Shown here in pieces: positions 29,768 to 38,215 of a stretch of DNA of 64,000 nucleotides. Source of the stretch: Aliidiomarina indica (GTDB lineage Bacteria; Pseudomonadota; Gammaproteobacteria; Enterobacterales; Alteromonadaceae). Location of the stretch: positions 248,001 through 312,000 of the forward strand of contig NZ_JACAVQ010000003.1 in assembly GCF_015354615.1 (NCBI RefSeq). Direction: 5' to 3'. Numbering within the stretch: position 1 is the stretch's first letter; each line of letters begins with the position of its first letter. Under the pieces are notes generated by a model. That model had not been told where the DNA came from, did not search any database, and saw only the letters and a program-made list of their open reading frames with translations. A program made the position numbers and the translations under genes.

Positions 29768-30730
29768 TTAATTTGGCAATGCAACAAACGAACCACGATT
29801 GCGCTCAGTAACCGCTTTCATAAAGGCAGCAAACTGTGGGGCATCGCCCCAACGCTCGCGGTGAAAGCCCACCCCATGAATGCGCCAGCGCGGCTCACCA
29901 TCGAGACCGCGATTTAATCGGGTAATTTCCATCACAAGATCATCTAAGGTGCCTGGGCGGAAATCGTCGCCAAATACATACATGCTCGTTTTACCTTGAT
30001 GATTTCGGTAAAGGGATAGCGCGCGCTTCATACCGACCTCCGGCGCACTGCCACCCCCACGGAAGTTTTGCAGACCGGCAATGGCCCGTCGGCGCATGCT
30101 CGGGGTGTCATTTAGCCAGCGCCCTTCCTGATTGGAGAACAAGAACCTGCCATCTGCATCCATAATCTGAAAGCCCTTAAGCTCTGGGTGATTGCGAATA
30201 ATATCCGACAGCACATTGGTCACTTGTTGCCAGCCACCGGCGACCGACATGGAGCCGGAGGTATCAATAACAAAGATAACGTACTCTGCATCGGTGGGAA
30301 TACCGCCCACCATGATGGACGGCTCTTCGGGTACGCGAGGAACCTGAATTCGCGCCTGTTCGCGACGGATTTGATCGCGTAGCGACTGCGCTTGCCCTTG
30401 TAAACGGGCGATACTTTGCTGTGCTCGTGGTATCGATGTTTCTAGCGCTTCTTTGCCTTCAAGTATACTGGCCGCTTCCGCCTCGGCCATTTGTAACGCA
30501 TCTTGTTCCGCTAACAATCGCTCTTGCAATTCATTGACGCGCTGTTGTGCTGCCATCAGTCGCTCGATGCGCATAACAACTTCTTCTGCAGAAAGCTCGG
30601 CGGGAACTTCATTATTTTTTGCTAACAACACGAGCAGGACGATGGCTCCGAAAGCGCAGGCAATAATATCCAAAAACGAGAGATTAAAGATCTCGATGGG
30701 TGGCCGTTTAAGACGAGAGCGCTTACTCAT
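29768..30730 (-). CDS. Membrane-anchored vWA protein with ExbD/MotB-like N-terminus (second copy)
   Basis: A 320-aa protein. A short cytoplasmic basic head is followed by one membrane helix whose start reads FNLSFLDIIACAFGAIVLLV, with Asp21 placed like the proton-carrying aspartate of ExbD, TolR and MotB. Residues about 42-130 form a coiled coil. A periplasmic von Willebrand A domain follows with the MIDAS motif DTSGS (Asp156, Ser158, Ser160) and GDD later. The start ATG at 30730 shares one base with the upstream stop (TAATG), so the two vWA genes are tightly coupled. The function is not known; see the findings on the stator-like operon. Confidence 0.8.
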   Translation of the reverse strand: MSKRSRLKRPPIEIFNLSFLDIIACAFGAIVLLVLLAKNNEVPAELSAEEVVMRIERLMAAQQRVNELQERLLAEQDALQMAEAEAASILEGKEALETSIPRAQQSIARLQGQAQSLRDQIRREQARIQVPRVPEEPSIMVGGIPTDAEYVIFVIDTSGSMSVAGGWQQVTNVLSDIIRNHPELKGFQIMDADGRFLFSNQEGRWLNDTPSMRRRAIAGLQNFRGGGSAPEVGMKRALSLYRNHQGKTSMYVFGDDFRPGTLDDLVMEITRLNRGLDGEPRWRIHGVGFHRERWGDAPQFAAFMKAVTERNRGSFVALPN

Positions 30731-31788
30731 TACGGCCACTCGTCCGCTGGTGCGAGCAGCGTTCCTTTACTTGCATTCGTCCACTCCCAGTACATCGACG
30801 CGGCATAGGGATCTCCCTGCAATGGCAGTAGAATCACATTCATGCGATAACGACCGGGGACCCTTCGAATCGTTTGTATGGTCAGTTCGCGGCGACATTC
30901 GGAGCTGATGGAGCGACTTCGAGAAATAAAGTTACGACAGCGTAGGCTGAGACCTTCGCCGAGAGTTGGCAGGCCGTCGGTAATTAAGTACACATCGGTG
31001 ATATTGGGGTTTGCCGATAATAATGTTTGCATACCTAGTAACAGATTGGTGCCACCATCGGGCACAACGTCGGTAAACGCCCTAGAGATGGCGTCCAGTG
31101 CGTTCCCATCGCTTCCCGAGTTAATCGTATTTGGGCCCAGCACTTCGGCGGTATTGGAGAAAGAAACAACAGTGACATTAGACGATTCAGGAATGCGAGC
31201 GAGTAGCCATTGTCCGACCCGCACCGTACGCCGCCACTTATCGGTGAGCTTGCGTTGCTCCGGTGGATACGCCAGAGATCGCAGAATATCAATCAGATTG
31301 TCGTCCATCATGGAAGCGGAGCGATCAAATAAGATACCGATCTCACGGCCTTCCACAACCATGCCTGTAATATAATTTTCTTCGCCCGTTCCTTCTAAAC
31401 GGACGGCTGCATCGGGCGTTTCAATGGCCGCGAGCGCCGCCAGCTCTTCTTGTAATTCTGCAATGACGGCCAGTTGCTGTGACACTTGTTGCAGCAACAG
31501 ACGCTGGCGCGCCAAACTTTCTTGTTGGGCCTGCTCTGTCTCCTCCTGCCTGGCTTGCGCATCGGCGAGAGCAGCCAGCACATCATCGACGGATTCTTCT
31601 ATTTCTCTTTCTGCTGCAGCGGCTGCCGCCAACTCTGCTTCGAGTCGGTTGATTTCGTCACTTGGGTCGATGCGAGCGGCATAGAAATCGATGAGAATAA
31701 AAATTAGGATAACCGCGCCAAGGCCACAGGCCATAACGTCGATAAACGACATATTAAATCCATCGGAAGCGCGGCGTCGAAATCGCAT
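30730..31788 (-). CDS. Membrane-anchored vWA protein with ExbD/MotB-like N-terminus (first copy)
   Basis: A 352-aa protein built like its downstream partner. It has a basic head, a helix beginning FNMSFIDVMACGLGAVILIF with Asp17 in the ExbD/MotB position, an Ala/Glu/Gln-rich coiled coil (about 43-125), and a periplasmic vWA domain. MIDAS residues are complete: DRSAS (Asp156, Ser158, Ser160), the Thr in DGGTNLL and the Asp in YLITDGLP. It begins 6 bp after the channel-protein gene. The presence of two different vWA subunits suggests a heterodimer. Confidence 0.82.
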   Translation of the reverse strand: MRFRRRASDGFNMSFIDVMACGLGAVILIFILIDFYAARIDPSDEINRLEAELAAAAAAEREIEESVDDVLAALADAQARQEETEQAQQESLARQRLLLQQVSQQLAVIAELQEELAALAAIETPDAAVRLEGTGEENYITGMVVEGREIGILFDRSASMMDDNLIDILRSLAYPPEQRKLTDKWRRTVRVGQWLLARIPESSNVTVVSFSNTAEVLGPNTINSGSDGNALDAISRAFTDVVPDGGTNLLLGMQTLLSANPNITDVYLITDGLPTLGEGLSLRCRNFISRSRSISSECRRELTIQTIRRVPGRYRMNVILLPLQGDPYAASMYWEWTNASKGTLLAPADEWP

Positions 31789-31794
31789 TAAAAA

Positions 31795-32568
31795 TTACCG
31801 GTGCAGATGTTGCAATAAGCTCTTTTCGCAAGAGCTTTGAATGTTCAATACCATGGTATCTTGGCGGCTGTTGAGCAAATGCATCAAATACATCAGCACG
31901 AGGGAAATTAATAGCGCAACCAGGGTCGAATTAAATGCCAAGCCAAGGGATGCGGTCATTCCAGAAATGTCACCAGCGAGGGCTTCATCTGCTTGTGCTA
32001 ACGCTTGGCCAATGCCGCGCACAGTTCCAACGAAACCGATACTGGGGATGGCCCAAATCATATAGCGAATCATGTTATTGCCGTTTTCGAGCTGGGAAGC
32101 CACGTTATCGACCGAGGATTCAATGGCATCGGCGGCATGCTGCACGTTATTGGTATTTTGAAAGCGTCGAATACACATGATCCACGTCGCCAGCGCGGGA
32201 TTATCACGATAGCGCGAGCTTTCTAGCTGCTCTAAAGCGCGTTTGGTATCTAATGGTTGTGCTTTGTCATGATCCGATAAGAAATCACGACTGTAGATCG
32301 CTTCTTCATCAACGAGACGCCAAATTTTGTAGCCCATGAGGAACATGGCCACAAGCATGAGCGAAATACAGATTTGCTGTTCAATGCCATTGAGTACCAC
32401 CCAAATAGACGACACTGACATGGTGCCTTGCGTGGCTACGGCGTGGTCTGCTGCGGGCCTGATAATGCCGGCATACAACAGCTGAACCAAGGTAAATGAA
32501 ATGGCCACGACGATTAGGCTAGTTAACACGCCTGGGTTCATTGCGCCATTTGTGCGATTGGGTTGCAT
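31795..32568 (-). CDS. MotA/TolQ/ExbB-type proton-channel protein
   Basis: A 257-aa inner-membrane protein with four hydrophobic stretches (about 14-35, 62-84, 169-192, 205-230). The last two carry the family signature: WAIPSIGFVGTVRGIGQAL, then GMTASLGLAFNSTLVALLIS. The Thr in FVGTV and the Thr/Ser of MTAS and NST match the polar residues lining the ion path in TolQ and ExbB. The ATG at 32568 is chosen because GAGGGA lies 8 nt upstream; an earlier ATG at 32583 has no such site. It is directly upstream of the two vWA genes, the position normally held by exbD/tolR/motB. Confidence 0.87.
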   Translation of the reverse strand: MQPNRTNGAMNPGVLTSLIVVAISFTLVQLLYAGIIRPAADHAVATQGTMSVSSIWVVLNGIEQQICISLMLVAMFLMGYKIWRLVDEEAIYSRDFLSDHDKAQPLDTKRALEQLESSRYRDNPALATWIMCIRRFQNTNNVQHAADAIESSVDNVASQLENGNNMIRYMIWAIPSIGFVGTVRGIGQALAQADEALAGDISGMTASLGLAFNSTLVALLISLVLMYLMHLLNSRQDTMVLNIQSSCEKSLLQHLHR

Positions 32569-32589
32569 GGGCGTATCCCTCATTCGAGC

Positions 32590-32703
32590 TTAAATATTAG
32601 TTGGAAAATCTTGGGGTGCATCCAACGACACGAAATACGCCGTGGCGCTCGCGGCCGCTAATAGCAGAATAAGGCCAAGTACAATGAGTAATCTCTTTTT
32701 CAT
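32590..32703 (-). CDS. 37-aa membrane or secreted peptide in the stator-like operon
   Basis: The frame begins with MKKRLLIVLGLILLLAAASA and ends DAPQDFPTNI. It has a very strong ribosome-binding site (GAGGAGG about 8 nt before the ATG), lies 25 bp after the FGE-like gene and 21 bp before the channel gene. The sequence is one hydrophobic helix with a short tail, either a signal-anchor or a cleaved peptide. No family recognised. Translation is very likely given the ribosome-binding site and spacing. Confidence 0.65.
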   Translation of the reverse strand: MKKRLLIVLGLILLLAAASATAYFVSLDAPQDFPTNI

Positions 32704-32728
32704 CTCAACCCCTCCTCTTCGTTCTCAG

Positions 32729-34831
32729 TTAATCATGATATCGGGCAATGCGAAAGCCAATATCTTCGGCCGGTTCTGTGCCTTGATAGCGCACCGAGGC
32801 GCGCAACAAATGGGCTTGCCCGGTTAAATAAGAAGCGCCTTTTACCACATGCCCGCGGCCACTCTCAGGGCCCAAATAATCGGTTTCTGCATCGGCCATT
32901 TGCGGCGCCGTGGCGGGAACTAACCCATAGCTATCGTGAACCCATTCGCGGGCGTTACCGTCAAGGTCATAAAAACCATTGCGGTCGGCCGCGTAGCTCC
33001 CTACTGGCGCCAGCCCTTTGTGCTCATCTTTGTAATTGGCAAGAACGAACGTTTGTTCCCCACGTAGGGATTCATCCGCAAAGTTCGCTTGCCCTTCGCG
33101 TAAATTCGATTGATTGCCCCACACATAAGTAGTGCGCGCCGCGCGCCGGTAATGTTTCGCAATAAACTCCCACTCTGCTTCTGTGGGCAGGCGATAGCCG
33201 CGAGATTCTTTGCGAATCCCCACCAAGCGGTCATTTTGAATAACGTAAAACGGAATTAAGCCTTCTTGCTCACTGAGCCAATTGGTAAAACGTGCGGCAT
33301 CGAGCCAACTTACGTTGGTGACCGGCAAGTTGCTCGAGGTGTCGCCGGCACCGCGGTAGCGAGCAAACTGTCCTTCTGTGACTTGTTTTTCTGAGACCCA
33401 GAAATTGCGGGTGAAAGACACAGGCCGTTGGATTTCGTTACGCAAGCGCCCGGTTTCAGTCATCGGCGAGCCCATAGTAAATGCGCTCGGCTGCACCGGA
33501 AGTAGACGTATGCCAATGGTATTGGCGTATAACGGCTGATTTTCTGCTCTGCGGGCATCGAATTCTTCGAGTAACTCAGCATGAACCTGTCTTGTGGTGC
33601 GGGCACTCGGGGTTACCCCAATGCGCTGCGTTCGGTAATGTTCACGTCTAAATTCAATCTGCTGCGGCAGTGCTTGTAGTGTCAGGGTGAGTGGCGTAGT
33701 GCCCTGTTGCTGGCCGTTAATCCATACCTGTGCGGTCTTATTTGCCGTGATCCGCACACTGCCCATTTCAGGTTCAAGGCGGAACTGCACCGTTTCTCGC
33801 GAATCTGGTGCGAGCGTGATGTTGCGCTCTTGGCTTTGATACCCTGCTTTTTCATAGCGAACCCGAAGGTTCTCATTGGCATTGACGCGGGCCGGATTGC
33901 TCACGGGTTGGTTGTTCACCAAAAGTACCCCGTCGCTTGGATTAACATTCGCAACTAAGGTTGCCTTAAGCAGCTCAAGTTGATAATTGCGTTGCTCTAT
34001 CGGGCGTTGCTCGCGCACGCTGAGGGTATCCACAATAGGTTCGTATCCTTCAGCGCGCACCACTACGTCATATTCGCCACCGACTCGATCAAGGCGCAAC
34101 GGTGTGACGCCTACGTCCATGCCGTCAATAACTACAGATGCACCCGAGGGCGTGGAGGTGATGTCTAGCCGGCCTTGTACGGGCTCAAGCGCAAATACAT
34201 GCTCTAGCTGAGCGCCCTTGGGTGCCTCAATGACCGTTGTGGCATTGTGGAAAAATGGATGGGAGAAGCCAAGTTCATAGATACCTTCAGCAAGCTCAAG
34301 CTCGGCTAAGCTGCCAGTGTGAACATGTTCACCATCAATATACCATTCGCTGTTTGCCAATGCCGGTTGACTGCGTGCGGTCAGTTGCGCGGGCAGCGGC
34401 TCTAGTAAGATATCGATACGCGGCGGGCTTTGCTTGGTGAGAGTGACGCGTTGGCTGTAATACAACGGCGCCGAGGCTTCGATTTCGAGAGAGCCTCCTA
34501 AGGTGTATACGGTCGTGCCGGTGACAAAGCCAACACCCGATACCCGCTCTACAGTGGCGTGGGGATGTGCATCTTCGGGGCCAATCACAATGGAATAGCC
34601 TTCAAGCAAGGTCACCCAGCTTAAATATAAGAGCAGTAAAATGGCAATGATGGAGGCGCTAAGCGCCACAAAAAGGCGATGCTTTTTGATGCCCGACTCA
34701 ATACCATCATCAATGCTATGACGATGCTGGGAATCCGTAGCCAACGCATCGCGTTGGGGTCCCTCATCCGTGCCGTTGCGCTGGGATGACTCTACCGCCC
34801 CACGCTTGTGAGAATCATCAGACTCGCTCAT
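32729..34831 (-). CDS. PEGA-domain protein with C-terminal FGE/SUMF1-like domain lacking cysteines
   Basis: A 700-aa protein: a cytoplasmic head (1-52), one membrane helix (about 53-74) and periplasmic beta-rich repeats. These include a PEGA domain (DITSTPSGASVVIDGMDVGV, about 214-275) and a second PEGA-like unit (about 350-410). A formylglycine-generating-enzyme-type fold follows (about 437-699) with GYRLPTEAEWEF, NGFYDLDGNAREWV and EDIGFRIARY. The cysteines that bind copper in true FGE are absent (KGASYLTGQAHLLRASVRYQ in that region), so it is probably not a sulfatase activator. It overlaps the upstream gene by 14 bp. A palindromic repeat lies in its 5' coding part (34737-34757). Confidence 0.82.
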   Translation of the reverse strand: MSESDDSHKRGAVESSQRNGTDEGPQRDALATDSQHRHSIDDGIESGIKKHRLFVALSASIIAILLLLYLSWVTLLEGYSIVIGPEDAHPHATVERVSGVGFVTGTTVYTLGGSLEIEASAPLYYSQRVTLTKQSPPRIDILLEPLPAQLTARSQPALANSEWYIDGEHVHTGSLAELELAEGIYELGFSHPFFHNATTVIEAPKGAQLEHVFALEPVQGRLDITSTPSGASVVIDGMDVGVTPLRLDRVGGEYDVVVRAEGYEPIVDTLSVREQRPIEQRNYQLELLKATLVANVNPSDGVLLVNNQPVSNPARVNANENLRVRYEKAGYQSQERNITLAPDSRETVQFRLEPEMGSVRITANKTAQVWINGQQQGTTPLTLTLQALPQQIEFRREHYRTQRIGVTPSARTTRQVHAELLEEFDARRAENQPLYANTIGIRLLPVQPSAFTMGSPMTETGRLRNEIQRPVSFTRNFWVSEKQVTEGQFARYRGAGDTSSNLPVTNVSWLDAARFTNWLSEQEGLIPFYVIQNDRLVGIRKESRGYRLPTEAEWEFIAKHYRRAARTTYVWGNQSNLREGQANFADESLRGEQTFVLANYKDEHKGLAPVGSYAADRNGFYDLDGNAREWVHDSYGLVPATAPQMADAETDYLGPESGRGHVVKGASYLTGQAHLLRASVRYQGTEPAEDIGFRIARYHD
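34741..34757. repeat. Palindromic element inside the FGE-like gene, related to the 59121 repeats
   Basis: CCAACGCATCGCGTTGG differs by one base from the 17-bp palindrome in the 59121-59267 tandem repeats. The match extends left through GTAG. It is read in frame and encodes part of the cytoplasmic head (RDALAT). Confidence 0.6.
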
Positions 34832-36257
34832 CGCACACCAACCTTACTTCTATAGGCGCAGCATCACGCGCCACTGTTACGGTAATAATTTTCGAGCGGT
34901 AGCCCTCTCGGCGCCCTTCAAATTGGTACACCCCTGGTTTCAGGCTAAAGCGATATTCGTTATGCATACCGACGTTACCGACCCCCAATACGCGCACAAA
35001 GGTGCGATTGTCACTGCGAAGTACCACTTCCACTGGTTGATTAGCCAGTTCAATTAATTCGTGCAATGTATCGAGATCGGCAGCAAGGCGCGGGCTGTCA
35101 TTGGCAAATACTTCGCCTGCCTTCAGCGTCTGCTGGGCGTTGTTTAAGACCGTGAGATCACTGAGCCGATCCGGACGAGCGATATAGTTATTTACCCGTG
35201 AGCGCACTTGTTGGATTTGCTGAGCTTTCTCCAATGCTTGTTGTGATGCCGGGTGTCCTGGGTGCCGCTGCAACGCGCTACTGGCTACCATGGCTACCGT
35301 AGACCATTCATCGGCAGCAGCGAAGGCGATCAACTGCTGCTCAATGGATTGTAACTCACGGGCATTAATCGCGGTTTGAATTCGGGCACGCACACTGACA
35401 GTCTCCGCGCGATTGGGCAGAATGCGATTGGCGTTTTGCACTGCTGCTTGCGCTTGCTGCAACTCACCGGCTTCGAGGGCGTGAATCGCTTGCTCAAGAG
35501 CGGCTAAGTACGCTCGTTCGGTAAGCTCGCGCTCTACTTCGCCAAGGGCGTAAGCCGCCTCTGTATGCTGCGGATCGAGTAAAGTGACTTGATGGAGGTA
35601 GTCGCGCTGGCGCTCAAGCTTATTTTCCATTCTCGCGACATGGGCTTGCTCTAACAGTACTTGAACGTCTTCGTACACATCAATGCGCGCTTGCAGTGCT
35701 TGTGCCTGCTCGTGCTCGGGGTTGAGAAGCAATGCACGGCGATTATAGCGATCCGCTCTTTCAATTTGGCCCAAGCCGAACGCCTCTTTCGCATTCACAA
35801 AAGCTTGCGTATAGGTGGCTTCGAAATTGGCGTAGGCGTCATCTAATGCCGTATTTATTTGGTTAAAGTTCGCGTGAGCCTGTGCGTATTCGCCCAGCGT
35901 ATAGGCGTCGACAGCGGCGTCAAAATCACGGCCTAAATCGGCCAAGATAACGGCTTTTTCCTCGGCAAATTGCAACTCCCGTTGCGCGTTTTGCAAACGG
36001 CCTCGGGTATGGGATAAGGCCTCTTGCGCTCGCTGACGCTGCTCAGGGTCGGCTCGATCAGACTCGTTCTGGGTGGGCTCTTCGACAACTGGATAGGGCG
36101 TGGGACCGGGGCTGGGTGCAAAAGCATTCCATAACCCCCAAACCCCATAACCAATCGCACATGTGACGATAATCAGCAATCCACCTAAACCGAGTTTTTT
36201 GAACTGCGCTTGCTTTACCTGCTTATCTCGCGAGATAGATTCATCAATGTTCGACAC
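34818..36257 (-). CDS. TPR-like membrane protein with C-terminal PEGA-type domain
   Basis: A 479-aa protein: a cytoplasmic head with one helix (about 22-43), a Pro/Glu-rich linker and a long alpha-helical region (about 75-400). That region has TPR-like repeats such as AYTLGEYAQAHANFNQINTA and NRRALLLNPEHEQAQAL. The C-terminal beta module (about 405-475) with GVYQFEGRREGYRSKIITVT is PEGA-like. It starts with GTG at 36257 behind AAGGGA. Probably a periplasmic scaffold of the same machine; it overlaps the FGE-like gene by 14 bp. Confidence 0.75.
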   Translation of the reverse strand: MSNIDESISRDKQVKQAQFKKLGLGGLLIIVTCAIGYGVWGLWNAFAPSPGPTPYPVVEEPTQNESDRADPEQRQRAQEALSHTRGRLQNAQRELQFAEEKAVILADLGRDFDAAVDAYTLGEYAQAHANFNQINTALDDAYANFEATYTQAFVNAKEAFGLGQIERADRYNRRALLLNPEHEQAQALQARIDVYEDVQVLLEQAHVARMENKLERQRDYLHQVTLLDPQHTEAAYALGEVERELTERAYLAALEQAIHALEAGELQQAQAAVQNANRILPNRAETVSVRARIQTAINARELQSIEQQLIAFAAADEWSTVAMVASSALQRHPGHPASQQALEKAQQIQQVRSRVNNYIARPDRLSDLTVLNNAQQTLKAGEVFANDSPRLAADLDTLHELIELANQPVEVVLRSDNRTFVRVLGVGNVGMHNEYRFSLKPGVYQFEGRREGYRSKIITVTVARDAAPIEVRLVCDERV

Positions 36258-36265
36258 GGCGTCCC

Positions 36266-37531
36266 TTACAGTTGATTATCCGGTGTAGATTCAACCGCGT
36301 GAATGGCTTTTAATTGGGCGCGTAATTGGGTGTACTGCTCTCTCGCGCTCCCCTGAAGCTCAATACGCTGGTTATTAAATTCAACCACTTGTGGCGTTAC
36401 TTTAATATCCAAACTTTGCCCCATCTCACTCAGTTGCTGACGTTGAAAGCGCAGATTGCGATTCGATTCGACCGCACCCGATAGATTGTACAAGGATGTT
36501 ACGCCAAGCACATAAGCACCTACTTCAGCTTCCGTGGAGTCAGAATTACGGATCAATAACGCGGCACCGACAGCGGCTAACACCGCGGTAATTTGCTGGC
36601 TTGCCCGACGTGCTTTCTCGCGGCGAATTTCTGCGGCGATCGGCAGCGTTTCCCGATGGTAGTCTAGGTAACTTGAGTCACTTTCCGCATAAAACGCATC
36701 GTAATTGGTTTGCAAGTTGTCGATAAAAGCTTGGTCTTCCGCTTGAATCACTTGGATGCGCTGAAACATGGGGTTGTTCTCAGCTGGAAATCCGTTAAGG
36801 CTATAGCGGGTGCCATTGCGGGTGCTGCGCTCGTCTAAATAAGGCGCCATCGATTCTGGACTGTACATTGCCGCATAACGTAACTGCGCAACGCGCTGAA
36901 TCGTCTGCTTGTCTTCATCACTGCGACGCAATAGGAGATCGTACACATAGCCGGCGATATGCTTAAACATGGGCTCATAAGGGTTTTTCCCTTGATTAAA
37001 CGCATCGCGATAAAATCCTTCATGGACACGGTACTCGAACGTCCGCTCACCCCACATGTGATTGGTGGCGTCCATTACCCGCACCGATAATTTCAGCGTT
37101 TCTGTGTCGGAATGGTCAATCTTACCGAGTACATACACATCTGCAGTGGCACTAGTATCGGGCGTGACACTTAAATTACTAAAGGCATTTGTTTCGGCGA
37201 GTGCGCGCTTGGTTTCAATCGCAAAACGATTCGCTTCTAAGCGGCGCACTTGTGGCCAAATATCTAAGTCATGCACTTTGCCGTAATCAAGATTGCCTTG
37301 AGCATCGAGCGGCAATCCCGGATCAAACACCGGAATGGCGACGCTTAGATACACATCAGAAGGATAATTGTAGGTTCTATCCTGAACGCTTCCTAAGGTG
37401 GTGCCTCCGGATGCGTTTGGCCCTACCGAATTAACGCTGTGCGTGGTTTGACAGGCACTCAGCGTAAGCGCAATCACGGCTCCCGCTAACACCTGTAATA
37501 CCATGTGATAATTAGGCCATAGGTTTTTCAT
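36266..37531 (-). CDS. Lipoprotein of unknown function in the stator-like operon
   Basis: A 421-aa protein with lipobox LTLSAC (Cys27). The first half (about 55-195) has strands and helices with the layout of CsgG/GNA1162-type outer-membrane lipoproteins: VAIPVFDPGL, then ETNAFSNLSV and ADVYVLGKID. A hydrophobic stretch near 315-330 (ITAVLAAVGAALLI) and an amphipathic end follow. The CsgG likeness is weak and by eye. The gene begins with AAGGAG 5 nt before its ATG and ends 8 bp before the TPR gene. It probably sits in the outer membrane. Confidence 0.7.
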   Translation of the reverse strand: MKNLWPNYHMVLQVLAGAVIALTLSACQTTHSVNSVGPNASGGTTLGSVQDRTYNYPSDVYLSVAIPVFDPGLPLDAQGNLDYGKVHDLDIWPQVRRLEANRFAIETKRALAETNAFSNLSVTPDTSATADVYVLGKIDHSDTETLKLSVRVMDATNHMWGERTFEYRVHEGFYRDAFNQGKNPYEPMFKHIAGYVYDLLLRRSDEDKQTIQRVAQLRYAAMYSPESMAPYLDERSTRNGTRYSLNGFPAENNPMFQRIQVIQAEDQAFIDNLQTNYDAFYAESDSSYLDYHRETLPIAAEIRREKARRASQQITAVLAAVGAALLIRNSDSTEAEVGAYVLGVTSLYNLSGAVESNRNLRFQRQQLSEMGQSLDIKVTPQVVEFNNQRIELQGSAREQYTQLRAQLKAIHAVESTPDNQL

Positions 37532-37569
37532 AGTTACTCCTTATGCGTTTGCATGCCAGCTTGATGTGA

Positions 37570-38148
37570 TCAAGGCTGACACCCATATTCTTTTGCTAGC
37601 GCTTCAAAATGCTCTTTCTCGCTTTCTGTGGCTGCCTCGTCTAAGCCTGTTTTGATGGCATCACATACTGCTGAGCTACCCGCTTGTCGTTCACTTCCTT
37701 GGTGTTGACGAGAGGGATCTGCTGAAGCGCGTTCAGACGTGTCGGTCTCTTCGCTTTGTTCGTTTTCATCTTCCGATGTTTGTTGCGCTTGAGTCGCTTG
37801 TTGACTGCTATCGGCGGAGCCACTCGCACCACCCGCAGCGCCAGCGCTACTTACGCGGTCTTGTCCTGCGGCTGCAGCGGCTGCCATACAGGCTTCATGT
37901 TGACCTAAATTCGCCTCTATATCGGCATTGAGCACCGCGATCCGTTCAGCGCGCGTTAATTCTTCACCTTCTCGCGAGTCGAAGATCAAGTGGGAGCAAT
38001 CTGAGAAAAAGTAAGGCACTGTTTTAGATACCTTCTCGCTGCTCGATTCATCACTTGCCGCGAGAGCAAAAGGAACAAGGCAAAGCACGGCGAGGCTACC
38101 CAACCATGTGGGAGTACGCCGTCTATTCACAAAAATTAGTGTGCTCAT
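37570..38148 (-). CDS. Secreted Ser/Gln/Glu-rich protein, first gene of the stator-like operon
   Basis: A 192-aa protein with a signal peptide (LGSLAVLCLVPFALAASDES, cleavage about residue 31). Two small folded-looking ends, each containing cysteines (DCSHLIF and EACMAAA; SAVCDAIKTGL and EYGCQP), are joined by a low-complexity linker (about 98-155). It has GTGAGG upstream of its ATG and is 38 bp from the lipoprotein gene. No family recognised. The four cysteines could form two periplasmic disulfides. Confidence 0.65.
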   Translation of the reverse strand: MSTLIFVNRRRTPTWLGSLAVLCLVPFALAASDESSSEKVSKTVPYFFSDCSHLIFDSREGEELTRAERIAVLNADIEANLGQHEACMAAAAAAGQDRVSSAGAAGGASGSADSSQQATQAQQTSEDENEQSEETDTSERASADPSRQHQGSERQAGSSAVCDAIKTGLDEAATESEKEHFEALAKEYGCQP

Positions 38149-38215
38149 AGCCTCACCTCACTTCCTACCTATCTACTCAAGTAAAGCACTCCGAATCAGT
38201 TTGTGCATACTATTT

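Noticed and set aside
32729-34831. True formylglycine-generating (sulfatase-activating) enzyme
   Set aside because: No cysteines at the catalytic copper site and no sulfatase gene nearby.
29768-38148. Zorya anti-phage system
   Set aside because: The channel protein recalls ZorA, but no ZorB with an OmpA-type domain, and no ZorC/ZorD helicase or nuclease is present. Defence is only one possible role.
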